Shown: positions 16,461 to 23,832, numbered from the stretch's first letter. The stretch is DNA of 64,000 nt from CAZCPB01 sp044223975 (GCA_044223975.1 JBGALI010000011.1:87107-151106); one strand, 5' to 3'. Made by a program: numbers and translations. Notes: generated by a model from the sequence alone, not told the origin.

Positions 16461-17966
16461 TCAACGTCCCTGCAGGATGAGCTCGCGGGCCTTGGACTGA
16501 ACGAGCGGCGCGGCAAGGCCATCGTTGGACAGGACGGCGACGGTGAGGCCGGCGTCGAGGTACATGCTGAGGTCCGCGCTGATGCCGTTGAAGCCGCCCG
16601 AATGGCCGACGATCTTGCCGACGGGAGTGTCCTGGACGAAGAAGCCAAGGCCGTAGCCGAGCGGGCCGGGGACGGGCGTCCATGCCGCGGCGAGCGCGTC
16701 TTGCTTGAGAAGCTTGCCCGAGCGGAGGGCCTGATCGAAGCGGACGAGGTCGGCGACGATCGAGTATCCGCCGCCGGCGGGCCCGCCGCGGATCACGTGC
16801 ATGAAGATGTTGTTGGTGTACTCGGGGCCTTGGGGCGTGACGCGGCGGTCGTAGCCGACGGCGAGGTTGTCGTTGACCTTGTCGAGCTCGTAGCAGTCGG
16901 TGCTGGTCATGCCGGCGGGGCCGGTGACGTTCTTGCGGATGTAGTCGAAGTAATCGGCGCCGGAGGCTTTCTCAACAATGGCGCCGGCGATGAGGAAGCC
17001 GGTGTTGCTGTAACGCTGCTGGGAGCCGGGCTCGAAGGCGAGGGTTTCGGAGACGACCAGGGGCTTGTAGTCGTTGACGTTGCGGAAAAGGGCGCGGCTG
17101 GAGCGGTCGAAGGTCTCGTTGAAATAGGAACCAAGGCCCGAGGTGTGGGTGAGCAGGTGGCGGATCGTGACGCGGTCCAGGATGTCCTGAGAGAGCCACG
17201 TGGTGTCCAGGTACTTGGCGAGGGTGTCGTCGAGGGAGAGCTTGCCCTGCTCGGCGAGCTGGAGGATGGCGACGGCGGTGAACATCTTGTTCATGGAGCC
17301 GAGGTTGAACTTGGTGTCGAGCGAATTCGCGGCCTTGAAGTCGCGGTTGGCCAGGCCGACGGCGCGGATGAGGAGAGGCTTGCCGTCCTTGGCCATGAGG
17401 ACGGTGCCGCTGAAGGCGTCGTATTTGGCGAGGCGGTCGATGTAGGCGCCGAGTTCTTCGGCGATCTGCGCGTCGGTGAGGGCCGGGGCCTTCGGAAGGT
17501 CGCTGGGCGGGCGGGCGCGGTCGAAGCTGAGGCGGGAGATCTTGTGCGGCGCGGCTTCTTCGACCTCGACCACGATCGCACGCCACTGTTCAGTGATGCC
17601 GGCGCGGACGATGAGCGTGGCGCTGGTGGCGGGGCGCGGAGGGGAGTAGGAGCGGGCGCCGTGGGGGGTCAGCGTGCCGGAGGTTGAGACGACCTCGTTG
17701 AAGAAGGCGGCGTGCGCTTCGGGGGGCACAGCATCGCGGAACTCGGGGGCGAAGGAACCTTGGACGTACCGCTCGAACGCGGCCGGGTCGGCGGAGTTGA
17801 TGAGGTCCATGACCTCGCGGGCGCGGGTGTAGGCGGGGGTATCGGGGAGCGTTGCGGAATCGGTGAAGGGCGCCGGCTGCGGCGTCTGTGCCGCGGCGGG
17901 GAGAGACACGACGGTGGAGATGAGGAGGGCAAGCAGAGTGGAGAGCGTGTGGGCTGTGCGGGTCAT
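16461..17966 (-). CDS. Secreted serine hydrolase, beta-lactamase class C/PBP4 family
   Basis: A 501-residue exported protein (signal peptide to about residue 27). An N-terminal domain of about 130 residues precedes the serine hydrolase domain. The active-site set is present: SMNK (Ser224, Lys227), YSN (Tyr319-Asn321) and HSGG (His455). Family members include AmpC, DD-peptidases, esterases and LACTB-like peptidases. The extra N-terminal domain is typical of uncharacterised family members in environmental bacteria, so resistance should not be assumed. No ribosome-binding site is visible; a TACCAT -10-like hexamer lies about 30 bases upstream. Confidence 0.88.
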   Translation of the reverse strand: MTRTAHTLSTLLALLISTVVSLPAAAQTPQPAPFTDSATLPDTPAYTRAREVMDLINSADPAAFERYVQGSFAPEFRDAVPPEAHAAFFNEVVSTSGTLTPHGARSYSPPRPATSATLIVRAGITEQWRAIVVEVEEAAPHKISRLSFDRARPPSDLPKAPALTDAQIAEELGAYIDRLAKYDAFSGTVLMAKDGKPLLIRAVGLANRDFKAANSLDTKFNLGSMNKMFTAVAILQLAEQGKLSLDDTLAKYLDTTWLSQDILDRVTIRHLLTHTSGLGSYFNETFDRSSRALFRNVNDYKPLVVSETLAFEPGSQQRYSNTGFLIAGAIVEKASGADYFDYIRKNVTGPAGMTSTDCYELDKVNDNLAVGYDRRVTPQGPEYTNNIFMHVIRGGPAGGGYSIVADLVRFDQALRSGKLLKQDALAAAWTPVPGPLGYGLGFFVQDTPVGKIVGHSGGFNGISADLSMYLDAGLTVAVLSNDGLAAPLVQSKARELILQGR

Positions 17967-17996
17967 GGGTGATCCATGGGAGAAGATGACGCGATG

Positions 17997-18009
17997 GTAC
18001 GAAACGTAC
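17997..18009. promoter_or_regulatory. Inverted repeat GTACG-AAA-CGTAC upstream of the serine hydrolase
   Basis: A perfect 5-bp inverted repeat with a 3-bp spacer lies 31 bases upstream of the start at 17966, overlapping the likely promoter region (TACCAT and TATAGT hexamers on the minus strand). It could be a small operator. Evidence is limited to symmetry and position. Confidence 0.3.
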
Positions 18010-18083
18010 TATATGGGATGGGCGAGCGGGGTGTTTCCGTCGGGTCGACGCGGTAGGGATAAGAAGAGTCGGACGGCCCGATT

Positions 18084-18156
18084 CGGGTGCCATCGGTCGC
18101 CGCCTCTACAACCTCTTCTTTGTCTACCCGATCTCCCGCGGCGCACCGATGCTACC
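18084..18156 (-). repeat. REP-like palindromic element i (inverted copy)
   Basis: This 73-bp element begins with GGTGCCATCGGTCGCCGC and ends with GCGGCGCACCGATGCTAC. The ends are imperfect inverted repeats of each other, so it could fold into a hairpin. It is the reverse-orientation counterpart of the elements at 18849 and 19173 and lies just upstream of the RAYT gene. Confidence 0.75.
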
Positions 18157-18175
18157 TGCTCTTCTCCCTCTTCTG

Positions 18176-18181
18176 TACTCT
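18176..18181 (+). promoter_or_regulatory. -10 hexamer TACTCT, leaderless start of the RAYT gene
   Basis: TACTCT ends six bases before GTG 18188, 20 bases after the end of palindromic element i. It places the start downstream of the in-frame ATG 18149, which falls inside the repeat. Confidence 0.5.
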
Positions 18182-18187
18182 ACGTTC

Positions 18188-18832
18188 GTGAAGCCCTCCG
18201 CTCACAACACGGCGCGCGATGAACACTCGGCGCGGCTCCGCGCCTTGGGCGCCCAGCGCAAGAGGATGAAGCGAATCGAGCGGCTCGGAGACTTTCGCTA
18301 TCTCACGTTTTCGACGTACCACCAATTACCGCTGTTTCAGAACGACAAACTCAAAGACGCGTTTGTGGCAGCCCTCGACGCGATGCGTTCGCGCTGCGAC
18401 ATCGCGATCATCGCGTACGTCGTGATGCCCGAGTACGTGCATGTGATCCTCTTTCCGCGGCGAGAGGAATGGATGGTCTCGCGCTCGCTGCACGGCCTGA
18501 AGCGGGACTTTGCGAAAGGTGTGATCGCGCGATGGCGGGAGCTCAAGGCGCCGATCCTGGCGCGGATCACGGATGCCATGGGGCGGCCGCGGTTCTGGCA
18601 GCCGGGGGGCGGGTACGACCGGAACGTGTTCCCGAATGGGGAACTCGTGGAGAAGATCAACTACATCCACCACAACCCGGTCGAGCGCGGGCTGGTCAAG
18701 CGGGCGATCGATTGGGAGTGGTCGTCGGCATCGTGGTACGCGACGGGGGAAGGGATGATCGGGGTGGATCGGTGGAGGGAGGTGAGGGTGGTGAGGCCGG
18801 AGAGAAGAAGACAGGAGAGAAGAGAAGAATGA
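18188..18832 (+). CDS. REP-associated tyrosine transposase (RAYT, Y1/IS200-like family)
   Basis: A 214-residue protein of the Y1_Tnp family. The core VVMPEYVHVIL corresponds to the usual MPNHVHLL of RAYTs, and KINYIHHNPVERGLVKRAI carries the catalytic-Tyr region (Tyr159). RAYTs nick single-stranded DNA at palindromic REP elements, and this gene is flanked by such elements on both sides. The metal-binding HUH motif appears as Tyr83-Val-His85, so its first His is replaced. The protein may therefore be a degenerate or altered enzyme. The start is GTG 18188 from the leaderless promoter at 18176; a longer in-frame ATG at 18149 lies inside the repeat. Confidence 0.83.
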   Translation: MKPSAHNTARDEHSARLRALGAQRKRMKRIERLGDFRYLTFSTYHQLPLFQNDKLKDAFVAALDAMRSRCDIAIIAYVVMPEYVHVILFPRREEWMVSRSLHGLKRDFAKGVIARWRELKAPILARITDAMGRPRFWQPGGGYDRNVFPNGELVEKINYIHHNPVERGLVKRAIDWEWSSASWYATGEGMIGVDRWREVRVVRPERRRQERREE

Positions 18833-18848
18833 GAAACTGGTAGAGGGT

Positions 18849-18920
18849 GTAGCACTGGTGCGCCGCGGGTAGAGACGGAGGGGGAGTAGGGGAAGGAGAC
18901 GCGTCGACCAGTGGCACCCG
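18849..18920 (+). repeat. REP-like palindromic element ii
   Basis: This 72-bp element runs from GTAGCACTGGTGCGCCGCG to CGACCAGTGGCACCCG. Its ends are inverted repeats of about 18 bp, and the middle is purine-rich (GAGACGGAGGGGGAGTAGGG). The 24-bp unit follows directly. Confidence 0.8.
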
Positions 18921-18944
18921 AGTTTGGAACCAGGGCCACCCGCC
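18921..18944 (+). repeat. 24-bp unit copy 1
   Basis: It begins AGTTTGGAACCAGGGCCACC. It differs by one base from copy 2 at 19246-19269 and always follows the right end of a plus-oriented palindromic element. Confidence 0.75.
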
Positions 18945-18998
18945 GGGTAGAGACGGAGGAGGAGTAGGGGAAGGAGACGCGGCGACCAGTGGCACCCG
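18945..18998 (+). repeat. REP-like element iii (right part only)
   Basis: A 54-bp direct repeat of positions 18867-18920, offset by 78 bp, with two or three base changes. It lacks the left arm and so is a partial tandem duplication of element ii. Confidence 0.75.
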
Positions 18999-19037
18999 CG
19001 CCAACAGCGGTTGGCTTGGGTATGCGGATGATCGGGA

Positions 19038-19111
19038 CGGGTGCCACGAGTCGCCGTGCCTACCCGCTCTTTTCCGTCTACTTCGCCTTCCCCACGGCGC
19101 ACTCGTGCTAC
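19038..19111 (-). repeat. REP-like palindromic element iv (inverted copy)
   Basis: A 74-bp reverse-orientation copy: GGGTGCCACGAGTCGCCG at the left end and GGCGCACTCGTGCTAC at the right end, with compensatory changes (ACTGGT to ACGAGT, ACCAGT to ACTCGT) that keep the arms able to pair. Confidence 0.75.
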
Positions 19112-19172
19112 GCGTTCTACCGGCCTCTACACGTACTCGGCCGCGCGGGGCGGACGAGAATCGGTAGGGCTG

Positions 19173-19245
19173 GTAGCACTGGTGCGCCGCGAGTAGACTG
19201 GGGAGGCGAATGAGAACGGGTAGACGCGGCGACCAGTGGCACCCG
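19173..19245 (+). repeat. REP-like palindromic element v
   Basis: A 73-bp copy with intact arms (GTAGCACTGGTGCGCCGCG and GCGGCGACCAGTGGCACCCG). The middle differs from element ii and includes GAGAACGGGTAGAC, which recurs at the promoter of the next gene. Confidence 0.78.
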
Positions 19246-19269
19246 AGTTTGGAACCCGGGCCACCCGCC
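19246..19269 (+). repeat. 24-bp unit copy 2
   Basis: It begins AGTTTGGAACCCGGGCCACC and directly follows element v, as copy 1 follows element ii. Confidence 0.75.
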
Positions 19270-19305
19270 CAAGTAATCTGGGTTGGCCAAAGCACGAGAA
19301 ACGGG

Positions 19306-19311
19306 TAGACT
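19306..19311 (+). promoter_or_regulatory. -10 hexamer TAGACT, leaderless start of the HAF-repeat gene
   Basis: TAGACT ends seven bases before ATG 19319. A TTGGCC hexamer 17 bases upstream (19283-19288) could serve as -35. The surrounding GAGAAACGGGTAGAC matches the interior of palindromic element v. Confidence 0.6.
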
Positions 19312-19318
19312 CACAAGC

Positions 19319-20503
19319 ATGAAGCGCGGGGAGCAGAAGCTTGGCGTTTGGCAGCCCATTGCAGCGGAAGTACGACCGGTTCGGCGCAAGGAAGCGGCGA
19401 TCTTGGCACTGACAACCGCGGCACTGGCTGCCCCCTCGAGAACATCCGCGAGCGTTGCGTTTACCAATTTCGGAACATTGCCCGGCTACGACTACGCCTG
19501 CTATGCAAGTGACGTCAGTGGCGACGGTTCTGTTGTCGTTGGAACGTCGGTTCAGAGAAAGTCGACGGGAGGTTCGACTAGTCGCGCGTTTCGGTGGACC
19601 GCGTCTGGAGGTATGCAAGATCTCGGTGTTTTCTCCGGCGCGGAGTACTCGGGCGCGGCGGCCATCAGCCGCGATGGAAGCGCGATCGGCGGATCCGGTG
19701 GTAGCGCGAATAACAATCCCGCGACGAGATGGACTCAGGGAACAGGGATGGCGAGCATTGGTAGTCTGCCACCTGTCTATCCCTTGGGCCCGAATGCCAC
19801 GGCGTACGGCCTGAGCGCGGGGGGTGGAGTGGTGATCGGTTCGTGCAACTCGGGCCAAGACCAGCGTGCTTTTCGATGGACTGCGAGCACGGGCATGCAA
19901 CCCCTCGCTTCGGTGGACTCCTCGGCGAACGCGATCAGCGCTGACGGCACAATCGTTGGTGGGTTTCGAAGCGGCCGAGCCGTGATCTGGACTCCTGCTG
20001 GTGTTGTCGACCTCGGAGGAAGCTACAGCTCATTCGCCAATGCGATCACCCCTGACGGTCAGGTCGTTGCTGGCGGATCGAACGGCATCGTGAACGGTTC
20101 ATCCAGACGTCAAGCGTTCACGTGGACTGTCGCGGGAGGAATGAAACTCTTGGGATTGCTGCCAGGCGGACACGAGTCGTATGCGAATGGAATTAGCGAC
20201 ACGGGAAATGCCGTCGTGGGACAGTGCGCCGGGAATGGGTTTGGGTGGGACGCGTTCCTGTGGACCCCCGAATTGGGAATGGTGAACTTGAATTCCTATC
20301 TCCCGTCGCTGGGTGTCGACTTGACCGGCTGGACACTGGACTACTGCACCGGTGTGAGCGGTGATGGCTCTGTGCTCGTTGGATATGGCACGTTCAACGG
20401 ACAAGATCGAGGTTGGGTTGTGACGGGTATCCCAGCGCCTGGCGCCGGCGTACTGTTCGTTGCGACCGCGGTAGCGCTTAGCGCCCGCCGCCGTCGTGTC
20501 TGA
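19319..20503 (+). CDS. PEP-CTERM-like HAF-repeat protein, atypical composition
   Basis: A 394-residue exported protein with a long N-region before the signal helix (AAILALTTAALAA), then about eight HAF-type repeats (pattern S.DG..VVG....AFRWT...GMQ.LG). It ends in IPAPGAGVLFVATAVALSAR followed by an Arg cluster, a PEP-CTERM-type tail. HAF repeats form extracellular beta-structures of unknown role. GC content in counted 60-base lines is about 52-62%, versus about 70% in a line of the adjacent topoisomerase gene, and codon choice is less GC-biased. This suggests recent acquisition or relaxed selection. The start is set by the leaderless promoter at 19306. Confidence 0.8.
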   Translation: MKRGEQKLGVWQPIAAEVRPVRRKEAAILALTTAALAAPSRTSASVAFTNFGTLPGYDYACYASDVSGDGSVVVGTSVQRKSTGGSTSRAFRWTASGGMQDLGVFSGAEYSGAAAISRDGSAIGGSGGSANNNPATRWTQGTGMASIGSLPPVYPLGPNATAYGLSAGGGVVIGSCNSGQDQRAFRWTASTGMQPLASVDSSANAISADGTIVGGFRSGRAVIWTPAGVVDLGGSYSSFANAITPDGQVVAGGSNGIVNGSSRRQAFTWTVAGGMKLLGLLPGGHESYANGISDTGNAVVGQCAGNGFGWDAFLWTPELGMVNLNSYLPSLGVDLTGWTLDYCTGVSGDGSVLVGYGTFNGQDRGWVVTGIPAPGAGVLFVATAVALSARRRRV

Positions 20504-20654
20504 CGCCGAGCGATGTTAGATGGCAAACCGTTCTCCGGTGTTCAATCCTGGCCGTAATCACTGCCGATTGTCGCAACGGAGGGAGACGCTGGCTGGCGGT
20601 GCAGGCGCAACGGCCGCAAGGGTATCGATCTGATGCTCTTCTACCGGAGGAGCG

Positions 20655-21809
20655 TTACTCAAGCCAATCCTCCGCCTTCAATCGCGCCGGCACATACTCC
20701 TCCGTCACGTACGAGATGTCCTTTGTGATCATCGCCTCGACTTCCATCTTGAAGCCATTGGTGAGGAGCCCCTGGATCTCCTTCTGCCAGCCCTTGTGGC
20801 CTTCGAACCATGGGTACGCGGCGATCTCCTTGGCCCGCTTGATGTCGTTCTCGGTGAGGTCAATTTTGACCGCATCGCCGAGATCACACTCCTTGTAGTC
20901 CTTGGCGCGGATGCCCAGGAACTTGGCATCGGGGATGGCGAGGCGCGAGGATTCGAAGGCCAGCGAGATCGAGCCCTGCTTGATGACGCTGTAGATGTAG
21001 TGGCCCCAGGGGTCGCAGTCGAGGACGCAGATGATGGGGAGTTTCAGTTCCTGGTTCAGGCGCTGCAGCAGGCGGCGGCAGCCTCTTGGGGGTTGGCCGG
21101 CGCCGTGGGTGAGGATGCAGTTGTTCTCTTCCCAGAAGCGGTCTTCGTTGAAGCGGTTCCAGACCGTGCCCTTTTCGACGTGGAGGACGAACTTGGCCTC
21201 GCACTTGCCGAACTGGATGACGTCGGGCTCGACGATGGAGGGGAGGGCGTAGCCGCCCGAGCCCATGCGGCGGCAGTTGATCTCGTCGCCCTTGTCGATC
21301 AGCGTGATGTTGCCGACCATGCTGCCGCGGTTCTCGGCGAAGACGTGGAGCTCTTCGCGGAGGGCGCCGAGGGTGACTTCCAGGTCCTCGAGGATGGGAT
21401 CGGACTCGTCCTGACCGTCGAACGTGTTTTCCTTCGTGCCGGCGACGGTGTGCTTGGCTTTGTAGAACACACCGCGGAGACTGCTGGTCTTCTGGGCGTC
21501 GATCAGGTCCTTGATCGTGCTGGCGTGCAGCATGGTCTGCATGAACTGCTTGGCCTGGTTGAGATTGAAGAGCTCGCGGGTGGCGACGGCGTCGCCCATC
21601 TCGAGGATGCGGCGCTTCTTGTTCCAGTTGGTGTTGGACTTGGAGCGGGTGGGGATCTCGATGACCGGCTCGCGGCCCTTGAAGACCTTGCCGGTGAAGT
21701 CTTCGGCGAGGTCGACGATCTTCTTCATGGTGCGGGCGTCGCGCTCCTTGATGCGCGCGGACTGGGCGGGCTTGGGCTTTGCATCGGACTTGGCGGTGGA
21801 CTTGGCCAT
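20655..21809 (-). CDS. top6A: DNA topoisomerase VI subunit A (Spo11-like)
   Basis: A 384-residue protein with the full topoisomerase VI A architecture. The winged-helix CAP region carries the catalytic Tyr116 in SSLRGVFYKAKHT (Arg112 four residues before it). The Toprim domain has Glu212 (LHVEKGTVWNRF) and DCDPWGHYIY (Asp264, Asp266) for metal binding. GQPPRGCRRLLQRL and GIRAKDYKE are family signatures. Paired with subunit B, it makes ATP-dependent double-strand passage with 2-nt 5' overhangs. The enzyme is archaeal and plant-typical and sporadic in bacteria. GGAG lies seven bases before the ATG. Subunit B lies at 24918 on the same strand. Confidence 0.95.
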   Translation of the reverse strand: MAKSTAKSDAKPKPAQSARIKERDARTMKKIVDLAEDFTGKVFKGREPVIEIPTRSKSNTNWNKKRRILEMGDAVATRELFNLNQAKQFMQTMLHASTIKDLIDAQKTSSLRGVFYKAKHTVAGTKENTFDGQDESDPILEDLEVTLGALREELHVFAENRGSMVGNITLIDKGDEINCRRMGSGGYALPSIVEPDVIQFGKCEAKFVLHVEKGTVWNRFNEDRFWEENNCILTHGAGQPPRGCRRLLQRLNQELKLPIICVLDCDPWGHYIYSVIKQGSISLAFESSRLAIPDAKFLGIRAKDYKECDLGDAVKIDLTENDIKRAKEIAAYPWFEGHKGWQKEIQGLLTNGFKMEVEAMITKDISYVTEEYVPARLKAEDWLE

Positions 21810-21840
21810 GGGGCACTCCGTTGCCGTGGGTGGCGGGGGC

Positions 21841-21846
21841 AGTGTA
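21841..21846 (-). promoter_or_regulatory. -10 hexamer TACACT upstream of topoisomerase VI A
   Basis: TACACT on the minus strand lies about 32 bases before the start at 21809. It would give a leader of about 25 nt that includes the GGAG ribosome-binding site. Confidence 0.45.
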
Positions 21847-21998
21847 TGGGGCGGGATCGGGCGTGGAAACCGGGGGGTGGGGACAGTCTCAACGGTCCCT
21901 CACGCGGGGAACAGGGTGGGATCATGGGTGCGGGTGGATGGGAGGTGGGCATCGGGGCGTTCGGATACCGACGCACCGAGGCACCAAAGGAGATGGGC

Positions 21999-22349
21999 AT
22001 GCCGGATGGAATCAAGCAGCACTCGGACATGGAGCGGTGCGCGCACCTGTGCCACGAGTGCCAGGATGCGTGCCTGGGACTGATCCCGCACTGCCTGGCG
22101 CTGGGCGAGGAGCACGCGGACGCGAAGCACATCGGGTTGCTGCTGGACTGCACCGTGGTTTGCGGGGCCTCGCACAACTTTCTGCACCGCGGCTCGCCCA
22201 TGCACAAGGTGACGTGCGGCGCATGCCAGCAGGTGTGCGAGGCGTGCGCGGAGGACTGCGAGCGGGTTGGGCCGGATGATGAGCGGATGCGCGAGTGTGC
22301 GCAGGCGTGCCGGCGCTGCGCCGAGGCGTGCCGGACGATGGCGGCGTGA
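21999..22349 (+). CDS. Cys-rich four-helix-bundle copper-storage-like protein (DUF326/Csp)
   Basis: A 116-residue protein with 16 Cys, spaced mostly as CxxxC or CxxC on successive helices (C14, C18, C21, C25; C73, C76, C80, C83, C87; C100, C104, C107, C111). This is the pattern of four-helix-bundle Csp/DUF326 proteins, whose cores bind many Cu(I) ions. There is no signal peptide, so it resembles cytosolic Csp3 rather than exported Csp1. ATG 21999 has AAAGGAG at a six-base spacing; an in-frame ATG at 21993 overlaps that spacing. It is read opposite to its neighbours and convergent with the UbiA-like gene. Confidence 0.88.
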   Translation: MPDGIKQHSDMERCAHLCHECQDACLGLIPHCLALGEEHADAKHIGLLLDCTVVCGASHNFLHRGSPMHKVTCGACQQVCEACAEDCERVGPDDERMRECAQACRRCAEACRTMAA

Positions 22350-22373
22350 GCCGAAGATCCGTCATGCATCCGT

Positions 22374-23267
22374 TTATGTGAACCAGTGCGGAGCGGCGAG
22401 GAGCGCTGCCGCGGCGAGAGCGCCCTCGGCGGCGAGTCGCAGGTCGACGATGTCGCGCAGGCGGTCGGGGCGGCGGGTGCGCAGGGCGATGAGGCCGACG
22501 AGCGTCAGGATCGACCAGACGACGCGGGCGTGGAACGGGACCCAGGGGCAGGCGAGGATGACCGCGGCCAGGAAGATGCGGGCGATGCCGGTGAGACGCC
22601 AGGTGTGGCCGGGGCCGAGAGTGGTGGGAAGAGTTGACGTGCCGTGGGCGCGGTCGGCGGGTTCGTCGTCGATGTCGCAGAGCGCGGCGTCGAGGGCGAT
22701 GCGCACGGCGACGATCGCTGCCGCGGCGGCGATGGCGGGGGCGTGGGCGCGGGCCAGATCGAGCCACGCACCGGGGGCATCGGCCGGCGAGGCGGCGGCG
22801 ATCGCGGCCATCGCTGCGAATGCGGTGATGCCGAGCGCCACGTAGCAGTTCTTGATCCAGACGATGTCTTTAGGGCGTGGGCGCGAGCCGCGCGGTGTGG
22901 GGGCGTAGCAGGCGACGCCCAAGGCCGAGCACGCGCCCGCGAGGGGTGCCCAGTGGCTGATCGCAAGGCCCGCGATGGCGCCCGCGATGAGAAGCAGGAA
23001 GGCGAGCGTGCGGACGGCACGCGAGTGGCGCGTGAGAAAGGCGTAGCGTCGCGGCTGGGCCGAGGCGTCGGCGGGGTCGATCCAGGCGTCGCGCAGCTTG
23101 ACGCGGTCGAGCGCGTAGGCGCCGGTGGCGGTGAGGAAGACGGAGAGCGCCGCGGCGGCGAAGTGCGCGGGGCGAGCTTCAAGGCCTGAGAGCTGCGCAA
23201 AGCAGATGAAGGCGCCGACGGCGTAAAGGCCGGGCCAGGCACCGATATGGCCCAACGCTTCAAGCAT
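22374..23267 (-). CDS. UbiA-family prenyltransferase-like membrane protein
   Basis: A 297-residue integral membrane protein with about eight hydrophobic helices. Two Asp-rich motifs match the UbiA family: LDRVKLRDAWID (residues about 53-64, first motif) and DALCDIDDEPADRAHG (second motif, followed by TSTLPTTLG). UbiA enzymes transfer polyprenyl groups to aromatic or glycerol acceptors at the membrane. The acceptor is unknown; menaquinone, heme O or lipid synthesis are all possible in principle, and no pathway gene is adjacent. Catalytic activity is likely but the first motif is divergent. Confidence 0.72.
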   Translation of the reverse strand: MLEALGHIGAWPGLYAVGAFICFAQLSGLEARPAHFAAAALSVFLTATGAYALDRVKLRDAWIDPADASAQPRRYAFLTRHSRAVRTLAFLLLIAGAIAGLAISHWAPLAGACSALGVACYAPTPRGSRPRPKDIVWIKNCYVALGITAFAAMAAIAAASPADAPGAWLDLARAHAPAIAAAAAIVAVRIALDAALCDIDDEPADRAHGTSTLPTTLGPGHTWRLTGIARIFLAAVILACPWVPFHARVVWSILTLVGLIALRTRRPDRLRDIVDLRLAAEGALAAAALLAAPHWFT

Positions 23268-23325
23268 GACGGATCATTGGGCACGTGGTGCGTGCCGCGG
23301 CTCGAATCAGTCGCGGGTGGGAGCG

Positions 23326-23802
23326 CTACTTGGCGGCGCCGGTCATCGTCATGAGCTCTTCGGGTCCTTGAGAGAGCGTGAGCGTGTTGCCCGCGACGGC
23401 GTAGGTGTCGGCCTTGCGGAGCGAATCGACGAAGAGGCTCTCGACGGCCATGAGCTGAGGGGCGCCGGCGCGGCGGGTGGTCATGATGGGGCCCAAGGCG
23501 AAGCGGCCGCTGGAGAGTGCGGTCTGATCGAAGGACGAACCCAGGGCGTTCACACTGGTGTAGCCGCTCACCGTGCCGTCGCGCGCGATCGAGAGCGAGG
23601 GGAGGCGGGCGCCCTGTGGGACGAGTTCGCTCACGCTGTTGCCCGCGAGGGTGGCGAGGGTCCAGTCGTTGTAAAGAGATTCGGGCGAGGGCGGGGCCGT
23701 CGAGGCCTTGGGACCGGATTCGCATGCCGCGAGGATCATCGGGAGGAGCGTGATGGAGGTGATGAGGTGGAGGGCGCGGGTGCGCGGGCGGTGAATCGTC
23801 AC
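23326..23802 (-). CDS. META-domain lipoprotein, copy 1
   Basis: A 158-residue lipoprotein with GTG start 23802 (AGGAGA seven bases upstream) and lipobox ILAAC (Cys27). The domain (YNDWTLATLAGNSVS, LSIARDGTVSGYTSVNALG, MTTRRAGAPQLMAVESLFVDSLRKADTY) fits the META/HslJ fold: small beta-structures in envelope stress or heat-shock-induced proteins. It is a clear paralogue of the lipoprotein at 24421, with the same MTT.R.G.PQ...ES.F...L.KAD block. The two copies flank an opposite-strand gene. Function of the domain is unknown. Confidence 0.75.
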   Translation of the reverse strand: MTIHRPRTRALHLITSITLLPMILAACESGPKASTAPPSPESLYNDWTLATLAGNSVSELVPQGARLPSLSIARDGTVSGYTSVNALGSSFDQTALSSGRFALGPIMTTRRAGAPQLMAVESLFVDSLRKADTYAVAGNTLTLSQGPEELMTMTGAAK

Positions 23803-23826
23803 GGCGGTTCTCCTGGGATGCGCCCA

Positions 23827-23832
23827 AGGATA
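23827..23832 (-). promoter_or_regulatory. -10 hexamer TATCCT upstream of META lipoprotein copy 1
   Basis: TATCCT on the minus strand lies 24 bases before GTG 23802, predicting a leader of about 18 nt that contains the AGGAGA site. Confidence 0.4.

Larger units (their letters stand above)
18833..19318. other. Non-coding REP/BIME-like array downstream of the RAYT gene
   Basis: About 490 bases without a supported gene. It contains palindromic elements ii to v in alternating orientation and two 24-bp units, described as separate repeat features. Open frames crossing it (on the minus strand especially) are repeat-derived and were not called. Confidence 0.8.

Noticed and set aside
16602..17687. 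361-codon plus-strand frame opposite the serine hydrolase
   Set aside because: Antisense shadow. The minus strand carries all three active-site motifs of the serine hydrolase family.
18849..19269. CRISPR array candidate
   Set aside because: The repeats are palindromic, alternate in orientation and differ in spacing; there are no uniform spacers or cas genes. They fit REP/BIME-like elements beside a RAYT gene.
18696..19467. Open frames on the minus strand across the repeat array
   Set aside because: Their translations repeat the element sequence (for example GGWPWFQTRVPLV) and do not correspond to any domain.
20796..22349. 517-codon plus-strand frame through topoisomerase VI A into the Cys-rich protein
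   Set aside because: Only the last 116 codons, starting at 21999 after an AAAGGAG site, resemble a protein family. The rest is antisense to topoisomerase VI A.
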